DNA of 64,000 bases from Paenibacillus castaneae (GTDB lineage: Bacteria; Bacillota; Bacilli; Paenibacillales; Paenibacillaceae), in NCBI RefSeq assembly GCF_002884445.1, contig NZ_KZ614144.1:5961920-6025919 (forward strand). Direction: 5' to 3'. The notes beneath the pieces were generated by a model. The model made no database searches, was not told the DNA's origin, and saw nothing but the letters and a program-made list of their open reading frames with translations. A program made the position numbers and the translations under genes. Below, piece after piece: positions 34,691 to 42,802 of this stretch (positions within the stretch are counted from its first letter, which is position 1; the number at the start of each line of letters is the position of its first letter).

Positions 34691-35002
34691 TTATTGTTGA
34701 CCAGAAATTTTCGCTTTCAAAGCGTCTTTGCTTTGTACGCCAACCATTTTGTCAACGGGTTGACCGTCTTTGAACAAAATGAGTGTAGGAATGCTCATTA
34801 CGCCAAATTGCGAAGCAAGCTCAGGCTGCTCGTCAACGTTGATTTTTGCGATTACAGCTTGGCCTTCAAGCTCAGTTGACAACTCCTCAATGATAGGAAG
34901 CTGCATTTTGCAAGGTCCGCACCAAGGTGCCCAAAAATCTACAAGAGAAACGCCGTTTTGAATGCTTTCGTTAAAGTTTTCTTTCGTCAATGCTACTGCC
35001 AT
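34691..35002 (-). CDS. trxA: Thioredoxin
   Basis: General disulfide reductase, 103 aa. The active site is FWAPWCGPCKM, and the conserved cis-Pro is in MSIPTLILFKDG. The start is the ATG at 35002, nine bases after GAGG. The ATG three codons earlier overlaps that site. It lies just downstream of an Rrf2-family regulator gene and has a strong terminator, so the regulator may act on it as well as on itself. Confidence 0.97.
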   Translation of the reverse strand: MAVALTKENFNESIQNGVSLVDFWAPWCGPCKMQLPIIEELSTELEGQAVIAKINVDEQPELASQFGVMSIPTLILFKDGQPVDKMVGVQSKDALKAKISGQQ

Positions 35003-35073
35003 TTCAATCATCCTCTCTAAACAATCTGTATGATTAAGGGAATACCCGTCTCACCGCTTAATGAAACATCTTG

Positions 35074-35493
35074 CTAGCCACAGGCGTGGATTTGCTTAAG
35101 AACATCCTCAATCGTTATCGCGCTCAAATGGCTTTCAAGCTGCTTCTCTGCTGTACAAAAAATACCGAACATGACTTGATTCATATTCGAGCCCACTACA
35201 CAATCCATCTCTGGATGGCCTGAGCACCAGCTAGGAATTAGCGAGCCTTGTGCCATCACACGATAAATATCGGCTAATGTTACTTCGCTTGGTTCAATGG
35301 TCAGCCTATATCCGCCGCCTGAGCCTTCACGCGTATCCACATATTTACTGCGGCGCAAACCGCTCATCACTTTCCGAACACGTGCAGAATGTGTGCCGAC
35401 ATTCTCGGCGATCATATCACTGCTCGCCATTCTTTCCGGCAAATAAGCTAAGTAAACGAGACTGTGTACGGCAATTGTAAATTCACTGTTCAC
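35074..35493 (-). CDS. Rrf2-family transcriptional regulator
   Basis: Winged-helix regulator, 139 aa, starting with GTG 35493 ten bases after GGGAGG. The HTH region MIAENVGTHSARVRKVMSGLRRSKYV and the wing GSGGGYRLT are typical. Cysteines occur at WCSGHPEMDC and GIFC, but the three-Cys cluster spacing of Fe-S Rrf2 proteins is not evident, so it may be closer to YwnA/CymR types or sense thiols directly. An inverted repeat at its promoter suggests autoregulation. Confidence 0.88.
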   Translation of the reverse strand: MNSEFTIAVHSLVYLAYLPERMASSDMIAENVGTHSARVRKVMSGLRRSKYVDTREGSGGGYRLTIEPSEVTLADIYRVMAQGSLIPSWCSGHPEMDCVVGSNMNQVMFGIFCTAEKQLESHLSAITIEDVLKQIHACG

Positions 35494-35517
35494 TGTGAAC
35501 GGGCCTCCCTGCTTTGT

Positions 35518-35552
35518 ACTGTAATCTTAAACGTTACAGTTACATTTGTCAA
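35518..35552 (-). promoter_or_regulatory. Promoter and operator of the Rrf2 gene
   Basis: TTGACA (35552..35547), a 17-base spacer and TAAGAT (35529..35524) on the minus strand. ACTGTAA and TTACAGT (35518-35540) are perfect 7-bp arms that span the -10 and spacer, a likely autoregulatory site. Confidence 0.75.
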
Positions 35553-35733
35553 TAGCCATGTTCACCAAATCACTTACTTAGCATGCGCAGGGCTCCGGCT
35601 CTTATTCGCTGCTAGATAATGGGACGGATGTCAATCACCATGTAAATATTTCATAGATTATTGACTATTTATAATATTTTCAGTCATGCAAGAGCGCTTT
35701 CCCTGAATACATATGAATGATGCTTCGCTTTCG

Positions 35734-35811
35734 AAGCGACTGCTTTCGAAGTGAGTTTTGCTTCGCAAAACTAAGCGACTGCTTTCGAAGTGAGTTTTGC
35801 TTCGCAAAACT
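35734..35811. repeat. Two perfect tandem 39-bp repeats in front of the 68-aa gene
   Basis: Units 35734-35772 and 35773-35811 are identical. Each holds the hairpin GTTTTGC-TTC-GCAAAAC and a CTTTCGAAG core. A partial related copy (CTTCGCTTTCGAAGC) precedes them. The array ends six bases before AAGGAGG of the next gene, so it would form stem-loops in the leader. The rest of 35494-35733 shows only the Rrf2 promoter. Confidence 0.9.
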
Positions 35812-35829
35812 TTAAGGAGGTGACGAATA

Positions 35830-36036
35830 GTGGCATTTTGGAATCGTTGGATTTCGGTTCGTGCAGAAGGCGGATCCAGGTCTGAGCTCATTGATCGCTT
35901 GCAAGCTCATTTCAAAGCGAACGGACTGAAAACAAAAATCACTGCTGAAGGCAACTCCTTAAAACGGATTCACGTTCTTAAGAAGGATGCGGAGTTGGCC
36001 GAGTCGCTTCTTGCTGCTTTTGACAAGGAACACTAA
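35830..36036 (+). CDS. Small basic protein (68 aa), unknown function
   Basis: The GTG start at 35830 is preceded by AAGGAGGTGACGAATA, a near-perfect ribosome binding site. The protein begins MAFWNRWISVRAEGGSRSEL and ends ELAESLLAAFDKEH. It has a beta-alpha-beta look and no membrane helix, Cys or signal. I do not recognise the family with certainty. Its leader carries the tandem 39-bp repeats. It converges with the SMR genes. Confidence 0.75.
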   Translation: MAFWNRWISVRAEGGSRSELIDRLQAHFKANGLKTKITAEGNSLKRIHVLKKDAELAESLLAAFDKEH

Positions 36037-36053
36037 TGAATACCACGACCGTT

Positions 36054-36096
36054 CAAAAAAAGGCTTCAGCCGTAGCGGCTGCCTGCAAGGCAGCCG
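36054..36096 (-). terminator. Terminator of the SMR operon
   Basis: CGGCTGCCT/AGGCAGCCG stem (36076-36096), followed on the minus strand by a second short GGCT-GA-AGCC hairpin and TTTTTTT. It lies about 50 bases past the last SMR stop. Confidence 0.65.
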
Positions 36097-36143
36097 TTGC
36101 TTCACTCTAGAACATGGACAAGCAGATACCCAAGCAGTGGGCA

Positions 36144-36467
36144 TTAATGTCCTCCGCTAACGACCTTTAGGCCAATAACTCCTGAAATAATCATCGCTAG
36201 AAACAGCATTTTACGCCAATTCCTTGATTCACCGAATACGAACATGCCTAGCACAACGCTACCAACTGATCCAATACCCGTCCATATGCCGTAAGCCGTA
36301 CTGATCGGAATGGTTTGCAGCGCCTTCGATAGAAAGAAAAAACTGACAAAGCCCGCTCCTATCGCCCCAACTGTACCCTTCCACTTCTTAAAGCCGTCCG
36401 ACATTTTCATAAACGTAACGCCGCCGACCTCGCCTAAGCCGGATATAATTAAGAAAATCCATGACAT
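36144..36467 (-). CDS. SMR-family multidrug/guanidinium exporter subunit
   Basis: Four-helix EmrE-type protein, 107 aa. The essential membrane Glu is in LIISGLGEVGGVTFMKMSDGF, and the conserved stretch STAYGIWTGIGSVGSVVLGMFVFGE is present. It follows the other SMR gene by one base, and such YkkC/YkkD or EbrA/EbrB pairs work as heterodimers. No guanidine riboswitch precedes them. A TetR gene leads the operon instead. Confidence 0.9.
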   Translation of the reverse strand: MSWIFLIISGLGEVGGVTFMKMSDGFKKWKGTVGAIGAGFVSFFFLSKALQTIPISTAYGIWTGIGSVGSVVLGMFVFGESRNWRKMLFLAMIISGVIGLKVVSGGH

Positions 36468-36468
36468 A

Positions 36469-36861
36469 TTAGGAACCTACTTTCTCATGTTTAGGCTTGC
36501 CGGTGCTATTCGCTGCAATACCAACTGAGCCTTCTGAAGGCTTTTCCTCCGAGATGAGCTTCAAACCGATGATGCCCCCAACCAATAACACGATAAAAAA
36601 CAATCTCCAAAAATCAGCAGGCTCGTTCAACACAAGGATACCCACAATAACTGTGCCTGCTGTCCCTATTCCCGTAAACATCGCATAAGCAACACCGATT
36701 TCAATGGTACGCATAACCCGAGCAAATAACATAAAACTTAAAACAAGCAATACCACCGTAATAAGACTTGGAACCAAAATCGTGAAGCCATGGGAGTATT
36801 TCAGCCCAAGCGTCCAGCCTACCTCCAAAATACCCGCCAGCAATAACAAAATCCACTGCAT
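36469..36861 (-). CDS. SMR-family exporter subunit, long form
   Basis: Partner of the downstream SMR protein, 130 aa. LLLAGILEVGWTLGLKYSHGF carries the membrane Glu, with IGVAYAMFTGIGTAGTVIVGILVLNEP further on. A 20-residue hydrophilic C-terminal extension (SEGSVGIAANSTGKPKHEK) makes it longer than a typical subunit. It lies six bases after the TetR stop. GAGGG precedes the ATG. Confidence 0.9.
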   Translation of the reverse strand: MQWILLLLAGILEVGWTLGLKYSHGFTILVPSLITVVLLVLSFMLFARVMRTIEIGVAYAMFTGIGTAGTVIVGILVLNEPADFWRLFFIVLLVGGIIGLKLISEEKPSEGSVGIAANSTGKPKHEKVGS

Positions 36862-36867
36862 TGTTAT

Positions 36868-37482
36868 TCAACCCTCTCTAGCTGTCATTGTCCAAAGCTG
36901 CCATAATGATTGCCATATCATCTGCTTTCTTCTTCCATACAGCACTTCATCATATATCTGATACTCAACAAGTAATCCATCAGCGCACACATAAAAAGCC
37001 GCAATCAAGCGCTCCTCGTCATCCGTATGAAAGACAGGAAAAACACCCTCTGATACTCCTCTGCGCAATACGGAGACAATTCCTTCAGTGAGCTCCAGCT
37101 CATACGCCATTATGTCCTTCCGCAGTTGATCCCTTAGATGATACGGCGGTACAAGCATTGTTCGCTTTAGGAAGGTCTGACCTGTCGATAAATGGTTGAA
37201 ATTTGTGAAAAAGTCAAACAGCTGATAAAGCTGCCGCTCTATCGTTTCCTGCTGGATCTCTTGAAGGAGCGCCATATATTGTTCTCTTTCCTCCGATATA
37301 ACATCCTCGATAAGCTGAAGAAAAAGCTGCTCCTTCGATTCGAAATGAGCATAAATAGAAGGCGTCTTGATACCGACGGCTTTCGCAATATTGGACAAAG
37401 ATGCTCCTTCATAGCCTAATTCTGTGAACATCGTTAATGCGGACAGCTTAATTCGCTCCGCTGTAGTAGGTCCAGCCCTCAT
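36868..37482 (-). CDS. TetR-family repressor
   Basis: Predicted local repressor of the SMR pair, 204 aa. The N-terminal HTH reads ALTMFTELGYEGASLSNIAKAVGIKTPSIYAHFESKEQLF. The start is the ATG at 37482 because the GTG three codons upstream is part of the AGAGGTG site. The C-terminal ligand domain is variable. The operator-like palindrome lies 36 bases before the start. Confidence 0.9.
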   Translation of the reverse strand: MRAGPTTAERIKLSALTMFTELGYEGASLSNIAKAVGIKTPSIYAHFESKEQLFLQLIEDVISEEREQYMALLQEIQQETIERQLYQLFDFFTNFNHLSTGQTFLKRTMLVPPYHLRDQLRKDIMAYELELTEGIVSVLRRGVSEGVFPVFHTDDEERLIAAFYVCADGLLVEYQIYDEVLYGRRKQMIWQSLWQLWTMTAREG

Positions 37483-37517
37483 TATGATCACCTCTGTGCA
37501 TTAGCATTTACATTAAC

Positions 37518-37531
37518 CTAACGAACGTTAG
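37518..37531. promoter_or_regulatory. TetR-type operator
   Basis: CTAACG-AA-CGTTAG has perfect 6-bp arms, a common TetR-family operator style. It sits between a poor -35 (TAGACT) and a TAATGT -10 on the minus strand. Confidence 0.65.
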
Positions 37532-37577
37532 TTAGTCTATTGGAATTTTAAAACGGTTTTATTAAAAAGTCAATAAA

Positions 37578-37624
37578 AAAGCAGGGCAGCGATTAAGGTG
37601 GTTGACCTCAAGAGCTGCCCTGCT
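37578..37624 (-). terminator. Terminator of the hisC operon
   Basis: GCAGGGCAGC/GCTGCCCTGC stem followed by TTTTTT on the minus strand, 19 bases past the stop of the four-helix protein gene. Confidence 0.85.
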
Positions 37625-37642
37625 TACTTCAATACATCATAT

Positions 37643-38077
37643 TCACTTAGAACGCGATCGAAATTTTACCCACAGCATCCAGCAAGCATTAATCAACATG
37701 CCTAAGGCTACACCAAGAAACATAACACTGACATTTAGAATGAAGAAGTATACAAGCAAAAGGCCAAAATCATAATTGTCAGTCGAATTAGGCAATATTT
37801 TACTTAACAAATAACCAAGGAGAACGCCAATTGGAATCCAGAATATAAAGATTAAGGCTGGAAAATACCAGTGTCGATTGCGAAACAACTTTACAATCGG
37901 GAAAGCGAAGGCAATCACTAGGATTGTGCAAATGGGATAGCTCCACTTAATAATTACGTTGTTATAGTAAGCCGTATAAAGATAGATATTGCTGACTATT
38001 GCGTATATCGCACTCAATAACAGTACCGACCGCATCGACCGTTTGATCAGCAGTTCCTCTTTCGGAGCTTTTTCCAT
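37643..38077 (-). CDS. Four-helix membrane protein, unknown function
   Basis: 144 aa with four hydrophobic segments (VLLLSAIYAIVSNIYLYTAYY, YPICTILVIAFAFPIV, WYFPALIFIFWIPIGVLLGYLL, LLVYFFILNVSVMFLGVALGMLI) and a basic C-terminus. It shares one base with the hisC stop (TAATG), so it is translationally coupled, but no link to histidine synthesis is evident. I do not recognise a family. Confidence 0.75.
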   Translation of the reverse strand: MEKAPKEELLIKRSMRSVLLLSAIYAIVSNIYLYTAYYNNVIIKWSYPICTILVIAFAFPIVKLFRNRHWYFPALIFIFWIPIGVLLGYLLSKILPNSTDNYDFGLLLVYFFILNVSVMFLGVALGMLINACWMLWVKFRSRSK

Positions 38078-39138
38078 TATGGTTCTACAATCTCTTTGAG
38101 TGCATGAACAAAAGCATCCATTTCTTCATCGGTGCCGATGCTCACACGCAAATATTCATCAATACGCGGTTGGTCGAAATAGCGGACAAGCACTCCCTTA
38201 TCGCGCAGCTGTTGAAAAATTCCTTTTGCCGCAATCGACGGATGTGATATGAATACGAAATTGGATTTCGAATCCGTTACCTTGAAGCCAAGGGCTACCA
38301 ATTGCTCCATTACCCTTTCCCGTGTAGCCACAACTTTAGCCGTCATTTCCCGGAAATAGGCTTCATCCTGAAACGAAGCGACGGCACCCTCTAAAGCAAG
38401 ACGGTCCAGCGTATAGGAGTTGAATGAATTTTTGATACGATTGAGTCCCTCGATCAGCTCCTCGCTGCCAAAGGCAAGACCAACGCGCAAGCCAGCTAAT
38501 GAACGCGACTTCGAAAGAGTCTGAACAACTAGCAAGTTCGGAAAGCTTTGTACCAGCTCTATAGCGGATTGCCCGCCGAAATCAATATAAGCCTCATCAA
38601 TAATAACAACTTGATTTGAATTTCGATCCAACAGCATTCTTATTTCATCAAGGGAAATTAATTGTGCTGTAGGCGCATTTGGATTCGGTAAGATAACACC
38701 TCCGTTATCCGAATGGTATTGATCGATCTGCACTTTAAACTGCTCGTCCAGCGGAATAAGCTCTGCTTCCAAGCCGTATAGCTTGGCATAAACTTTATAG
38801 AAGCTATAAGTAATATCCGGAAAAAGGATCTTCTTCTTCGGATCAAAAAAAGCCGCAAAGGCGAAAGCCAATATTTCATCAGAGCCGTTGCCTACAAATA
38901 CTTGGGAAGCAGGCAAGCCATAATAGTCCGCAGTCGCTTGCACAAGACTTTCACAGGTAGGATCAGGATATAAGCGTAAATCGGCATTCGCCGCTTCTTT
39001 TATAGCCTCCATTACTTTCGGAGACGGCGGATAGGGGTTCTCGTTCGTATTCAGCTTAATATACGATTTATCCTTAGGCTGTTCGCCCGGTACATATGGC
39101 ACCAGCGAGGCGGTCAGCGGGTTCCAAAATTTACTCAA
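38077..39138 (-). CDS. hisC: Histidinol-phosphate aminotransferase
   Basis: PLP-dependent fold-I aminotransferase, 353 aa. The PLP lysine is in VQTLSKSRSLAGLRVG. NTNENPYPPSPKVMEAI and FVGNGSDEILAFAFAAF are the family signatures, and the C-terminal VRYFDQPRIDEYLRVSIGTDEEM fits HisC. It starts with TTG after GAGAGG. No other his gene is nearby, so this stand-alone copy may also serve in Phe/Tyr synthesis, as HisC does in Bacillus. Confidence 0.92.
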   Translation of the reverse strand: MSKFWNPLTASLVPYVPGEQPKDKSYIKLNTNENPYPPSPKVMEAIKEAANADLRLYPDPTCESLVQATADYYGLPASQVFVGNGSDEILAFAFAAFFDPKKKILFPDITYSFYKVYAKLYGLEAELIPLDEQFKVQIDQYHSDNGGVILPNPNAPTAQLISLDEIRMLLDRNSNQVVIIDEAYIDFGGQSAIELVQSFPNLLVVQTLSKSRSLAGLRVGLAFGSEELIEGLNRIKNSFNSYTLDRLALEGAVASFQDEAYFREMTAKVVATRERVMEQLVALGFKVTDSKSNFVFISHPSIAAKGIFQQLRDKGVLVRYFDQPRIDEYLRVSIGTDEEMDAFVHALKEIVEP

Positions 39139-39192
39139 TGGAAGATCATCCTCTCATGCTTGGTCTTTATCACAATTGCTTATATATTAACA

Positions 39193-39636
39193 CTAATAGC
39201 GGCGAAAAACAGCCTTTATCAACAGCAGTCCCGCCATTGCTCCAAACGTATTGAGAATGATATCGTCTATGTCGAAGCTTCCGACTCTTGTTAGCATTTG
39301 TGTGAGCTCAACGCCTGTTATAAGAACAATTGTAGCAATAAGTAGTACGAATCCTTTGCGAAAAAAAGGTTGAAGCATGGGAAGGAATATGCCAATCGGT
39401 ATAAATAAAACAATATTTCCGAAAAGATTTTTAACCCAAATATCCGAATTATAGTGGTTTCTCGAAAATATATATTGCTTGATCGTTTGAAATGGGACAA
39501 GGTTGTACATGAATCCGTCGCCATAATAACGTGGGCGATGAAACAACAAGAAGCCCATGATCAATGCGTAAATTAGCGCTGCCACAAATAAAATGACATT
39601 CAATGGCAAGCTTTTGAAATAAGCAGATTTGAACAC
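39193..39636 (-). CDS. VanZ-family membrane protein
   Basis: 147 aa, four to five helices. The VanZ core NLVPFQTIKQYI and NLFGNIVLFIPIGIFLP, followed by ELTQMLTRVGSFDIDDIILNTFGAMAG, is conserved. VanZ proteins give low-level teicoplanin tolerance in some settings, but most chromosomal copies have no defined role. It starts with GTG. It follows the phosphatase gene by 30 bases. Confidence 0.88.
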   Translation of the reverse strand: MFKSAYFKSLPLNVILFVAALIYALIMGFLLFHRPRYYGDGFMYNLVPFQTIKQYIFSRNHYNSDIWVKNLFGNIVLFIPIGIFLPMLQPFFRKGFVLLIATIVLITGVELTQMLTRVGSFDIDDIILNTFGAMAGLLLIKAVFRRY

Positions 39637-39666
39637 TCGGTTTGTTGCCCCTTCCTCATAAATGTT

Positions 39667-40380
39667 CTACGGCCGCCAAGGCACCGCGTAGAATTGGAAG
39701 TCGCTCGGTCCCGTAATCTCAAGTCCATTGAGCTGATGACCGGTTGCACAGCCGCCGTCAATTCCAATCTTTCCATCTCCGAACCAAATGCCGGCATTTC
39801 CCTGAATGTCTATCGTTTTCGTATGACCGAATACAACGGTCTTGTTCACTACAGTAGGCCGGCTGAGAAACGGTTCCTTTATATAGAGGAAATCTCTAGT
39901 CGGCTGCTCACGCCAATTCAAGAAAGACGGGTTGAGACCCGCATGCACATAGATGAAATGCTCATCTTCATGATAGTAGGGCAGCTCATCCAGAAAATTC
40001 ATATGATGCATATAATGTTGCTGGATATTTTGTTTAGCGCGCTCAATGACGTGGTCAATCGTCCCTTGCCTGATACCCGCATAGCTCTCCGCCGTCTGCC
40101 TGCCGCCATGCCCCGAGAACTTCATAAGCGCTTGCTCGCTCCGCTCCAGCATAACGTCAACTAGACGCTCATCATGATTGCCTTGAATTGCAATTGCGCC
40201 ATCTTTCTCGACAAGGCCGATGATCTGCTCTACCACTTCCCTGCTTCTTGGTCCGCGATCGACATAATCGCCGAGCAGGATCAGTTGGTCTTCTCCTGGA
40301 CGATAATTCATCAGCTCCAGCAGGTCGTTGAAGGGTGAGTAACAGCCATGAATATCACTGACTACTAATGTACGCTTCAT
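39667..40380 (-). CDS. Metallophosphoesterase (PPP-type Ser/Thr phosphatase family, PrpE/ApaH-like)
   Basis: 237 aa with the full PPP signature: SDIHGCYSPF, LLGDYVDRGPRSREVV, QGNHDERL, and later VYVHAGL-type and VVFGHTKT stretches. It may hydrolyse dinucleoside polyphosphates or phosphoproteins; sequence alone does not decide. Its start overlaps the GNAT stop by four bases. Confidence 0.9.
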   Translation of the reverse strand: MKRTLVVSDIHGCYSPFNDLLELMNYRPGEDQLILLGDYVDRGPRSREVVEQIIGLVEKDGAIAIQGNHDERLVDVMLERSEQALMKFSGHGGRQTAESYAGIRQGTIDHVIERAKQNIQQHYMHHMNFLDELPYYHEDEHFIYVHAGLNPSFLNWREQPTRDFLYIKEPFLSRPTVVNKTVVFGHTKTIDIQGNAGIWFGDGKIGIDGGCATGHQLNGLEITGPSDFQFYAVPWRP

Positions 40381-40880
40381 ACGCGTCTACCTGCAATGAC
40401 GAGGTCGCGTTCCACTCCGTCAAGCACCGCTACCTTTGGCAACTGCCCCCATACTTCGAAGCCGAATTTCCGCAGAAGCGCTAAGCTGGGCTCATTATGC
40501 CCAAATACAAAACCTAGCAGCGTGCTCAGGCCTAGACGCGGACACTCCTTGATCGCTTTCTCAAGCAGTATCTTGCCAAGCCCTTGCGAGCGATATTCCT
40601 CAGCGATATAGATGCTGATCTCTGCCGTTGCTTGATAAGCAGGCCTTCCATAGAAGGATTGGAAGCTAAACCATGCGGCGATTTCGCCATTGATGCGCAG
40701 CACCCATAACGGTCTCAGTTCTGCTGAATGCTCATGGAACCAGGCCAGCCTGCTTTCAACCGTCACCGGCTCCACATCCGCCGTCACCATTCTGCTTGCT
40801 ATTGTTGTATTATAAATAGCGACGATCCGCTCCAAATCCTCAATCTGCGCATCATCAATATCATAGTGCTGACTAAACAT
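40377..40880 (-). CDS. GNAT acetyltransferase (phosphinothricin-acetyltransferase-like)
   Basis: 167 aa from the ATG at 40880. The GTG upstream is inside the AGAGGTGG site. IVAIYNTTIASRMVTADVEPVTVESRLAWF and the acetyl-CoA loop IAEEYRSQGLGKILLEKAIK are typical of PAT/YwnH-type enzymes. The acceptor is unknown; amino-acid analogues such as methionine sulfoximine are common in this group. It is first in a three-gene run with the phosphatase and VanZ genes. Confidence 0.88.
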   Translation of the reverse strand: MFSQHYDIDDAQIEDLERIVAIYNTTIASRMVTADVEPVTVESRLAWFHEHSAELRPLWVLRINGEIAAWFSFQSFYGRPAYQATAEISIYIAEEYRSQGLGKILLEKAIKECPRLGLSTLLGFVFGHNEPSLALLRKFGFEVWGQLPKVAVLDGVERDLVIAGRRV

Positions 40881-40953
40881 GACCGCCACCTCTTACTCAT
40901 CCAATTTTCACAGATTATATCATATTAGAGGGCATTTGAAGGAATAAAATAAG

Positions 40954-40989
40954 GAAAGCCCGCCGAGCAATTATGCTTGGCGGGCTTTC
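40954..40989 (-). terminator. Terminator of glnS
   Basis: GAAAGCCCGCC(A)AGCA/TGCTCGGCGGGCTTTC hairpin on the minus strand with a T-rich tail, ten bases past the glnS stop. Confidence 0.8.
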
Positions 40990-40999
40990 ACGTCTTTCG

Positions 41000-42673
41000 T
41001 TATGCTTTCGACGGGTCGAACGAGCTTTTCAATGAAACAATTCGATTGAAAGCTAGCTTGTCTGACGTCGTATCCTTAGGATCCACATTGAAGTAGCCAT
41101 GACGGAAAAATTGGAACTTATCGCCGCCTTCTGCACTCTTCATGTTCGGCTCAACGAAGCCTTGCAGCACTTCAAGCGAATTCGGATTAATGCATTCCAA
41201 GAATGGCTTGCCTTCTTCTTCCGCTTCACTTGTAATAAGAGGCTCGAATAAACGGAACTCAGCAGCAGCCGCTTGTGAAGCTTCTACCCAGTGAATCGTT
41301 CCCTTTACCTTCCGCTCATTAAAGCCGGAACCGCTCTTCGTCTTAGGATCATATGTGCAATGCAGCTCGATTACATTACCATTCTCATCCTTAATGACTT
41401 CTTGGCATGTAATGAAGTAGGCATGCTTGAGACGCACCTCATTGCCAGGGAAGAGACGGAAATATTTGTTCGGAGGATTCTCCATGAAATCGTCCTGCTC
41501 AATATAAATCTCGCGTGAAAACGGAATTTGACGGATACCCATCGCTTCGTTCTCTGCGTTATTCTCTGCATCCAGCAGCTCGGTTTGGCCTTCTGGATAA
41601 TTGGTTATGACAACCTTGAGAGGACGAAGGACAGCCATCGTACGAAGCGCCTTAAGCTTCAAATCTTCTCTGATGAAATGCTCCAGATTCCGTTCATCGA
41701 CAAGACTATTGCTCTTCGATACACCAATCTCGCGGCAGAATGTACGTATAGCTTCCGGTGTATAGCCTTTACGGCGAAGTCCGCTGATCGTAGGCATGCG
41801 CGGATCATCCCAGCCGTCTACAACTGACTCGTCCACCAATTGCTTCAACTTTCGTTTACTCATAACGGTGTTCGTTACATTCAGACGTGCGAATTCATAT
41901 TGATGAGGTACCGACTCCATCTCGCATTCCGCAATAGCCCAATCATACAAAGGACGGTGGTCCTCAAATTCCAGCGTACAAATCGAATGCGTGATGCCTT
42001 CAATCGCATCGCTTATCGGATGCGCGTAATCATACATGGGATAAATGCACCAAGCGTCGCCTGTCCGATGATGATGCGAATGCGAAATACGGTATAAAAC
42101 AGGATCACGCAAAGAAATATTAGGCGAAGCCATGTCAATCTTGGCCCGAAGCACTTTTTCGCCATCTTTAAACTCACCTGCACGCATACGCGAGAACAAA
42201 TCAAGATTTTCCTCCACGCTGCGATCACGATGAGGACTTTCCTTGCCCGGCTCTGTCAGCGTACCGCGGTACTCGCGCATTTGTTCAGCAGAAAGATCGC
42301 ATACATATGCTTTGCCTTTCTTGATAAGAAGCACCGCACGATTATAAAGCTCTTCAAAGTAGTCCGAAGCAAACCGAAGGCTGTCCCATTCGAATCCGAG
42401 CCAGCGAACATCCTCTTGAATCGATTCCACGTATTCGGTATCTTCCTTCACAGGGTTCGTATCGTCAAAACGAAGATTCGTTTTTCCTTTAAACTCGTCT
42501 GCAAGTTCAAAATTCAAGCATATTGATTTGGCGTGGCCAATATGCAAATAGCCGTTCGGCTCAGGCGGAAAGCGAGTTACGACTTCCTGCACGTTCCCGC
42601 TCTTCAAATCTTCAATAACGATGGTTTTAATAAAATTGGAGGATGAGGACTTGTTTTCTATTGTGTTCTCCAC
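41000..42673 (-). CDS. glnS: Glutaminyl-tRNA synthetase
   Basis: Class I synthetase charging tRNA-Gln directly, 557 aa. The HIGH motif is in PPEPNGYLHIGHAKS, the KMSKS variant in NTVMSKRKLKQLV, and the GlnRS-specific FDDTNPVKEDTEYVESI and DYAHPISDAIEGITHSICTLEF are intact. The C-terminal beta-barrel anticodon domain is full length. It starts with GTG. Most Bacillales lack GlnRS and use Glu-tRNA amidation by GatCAB, so this is a lineage-specific gene probably gained by transfer. Confidence 0.96.
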   Translation of the reverse strand: MENTIENKSSSSNFIKTIVIEDLKSGNVQEVVTRFPPEPNGYLHIGHAKSICLNFELADEFKGKTNLRFDDTNPVKEDTEYVESIQEDVRWLGFEWDSLRFASDYFEELYNRAVLLIKKGKAYVCDLSAEQMREYRGTLTEPGKESPHRDRSVEENLDLFSRMRAGEFKDGEKVLRAKIDMASPNISLRDPVLYRISHSHHHRTGDAWCIYPMYDYAHPISDAIEGITHSICTLEFEDHRPLYDWAIAECEMESVPHQYEFARLNVTNTVMSKRKLKQLVDESVVDGWDDPRMPTISGLRRKGYTPEAIRTFCREIGVSKSNSLVDERNLEHFIREDLKLKALRTMAVLRPLKVVITNYPEGQTELLDAENNAENEAMGIRQIPFSREIYIEQDDFMENPPNKYFRLFPGNEVRLKHAYFITCQEVIKDENGNVIELHCTYDPKTKSGSGFNERKVKGTIHWVEASQAAAAEFRLFEPLITSEAEEEGKPFLECINPNSLEVLQGFVEPNMKSAEGGDKFQFFRHGYFNVDPKDTTSDKLAFNRIVSLKSSFDPSKA

Positions 42674-42802
42674 TCGCGACCAACCTTTCCACGGAAAATA
42701 GTTATCCTCTTATCATACACAAAATCGGTTGAAATTATAATACTCTCTAATAGGATAGCCATTTAGTATAAACTCAGCTTCATTAATAAGGCTCGAAAGG
42801 CC

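Noticed and set aside
35734..35811. Tandem repeats considered as a CRISPR array
   Set aside because: There are only two units, directly adjacent with no spacers, and no cas genes.
35658..35891. 77-codon minus-strand frame over the tandem repeats
   Set aside because: Its middle is a translation of the 39-bp repeat units (repeated ESSRLVLRSKTHF), it has no ribosome binding site and overlaps the convincing 68-aa gene.
37492..37642. ykkC-type guanidine riboswitch before the SMR pair
   Set aside because: The region holds only a TetR-type operator and the hisC-operon terminator; no conserved guanidine-aptamer sequence is present.
42674..42802. T-box leader upstream of glnS
   Set aside because: The interval is only about 130 bases and lacks the conserved T-box sequence and specifier stem.
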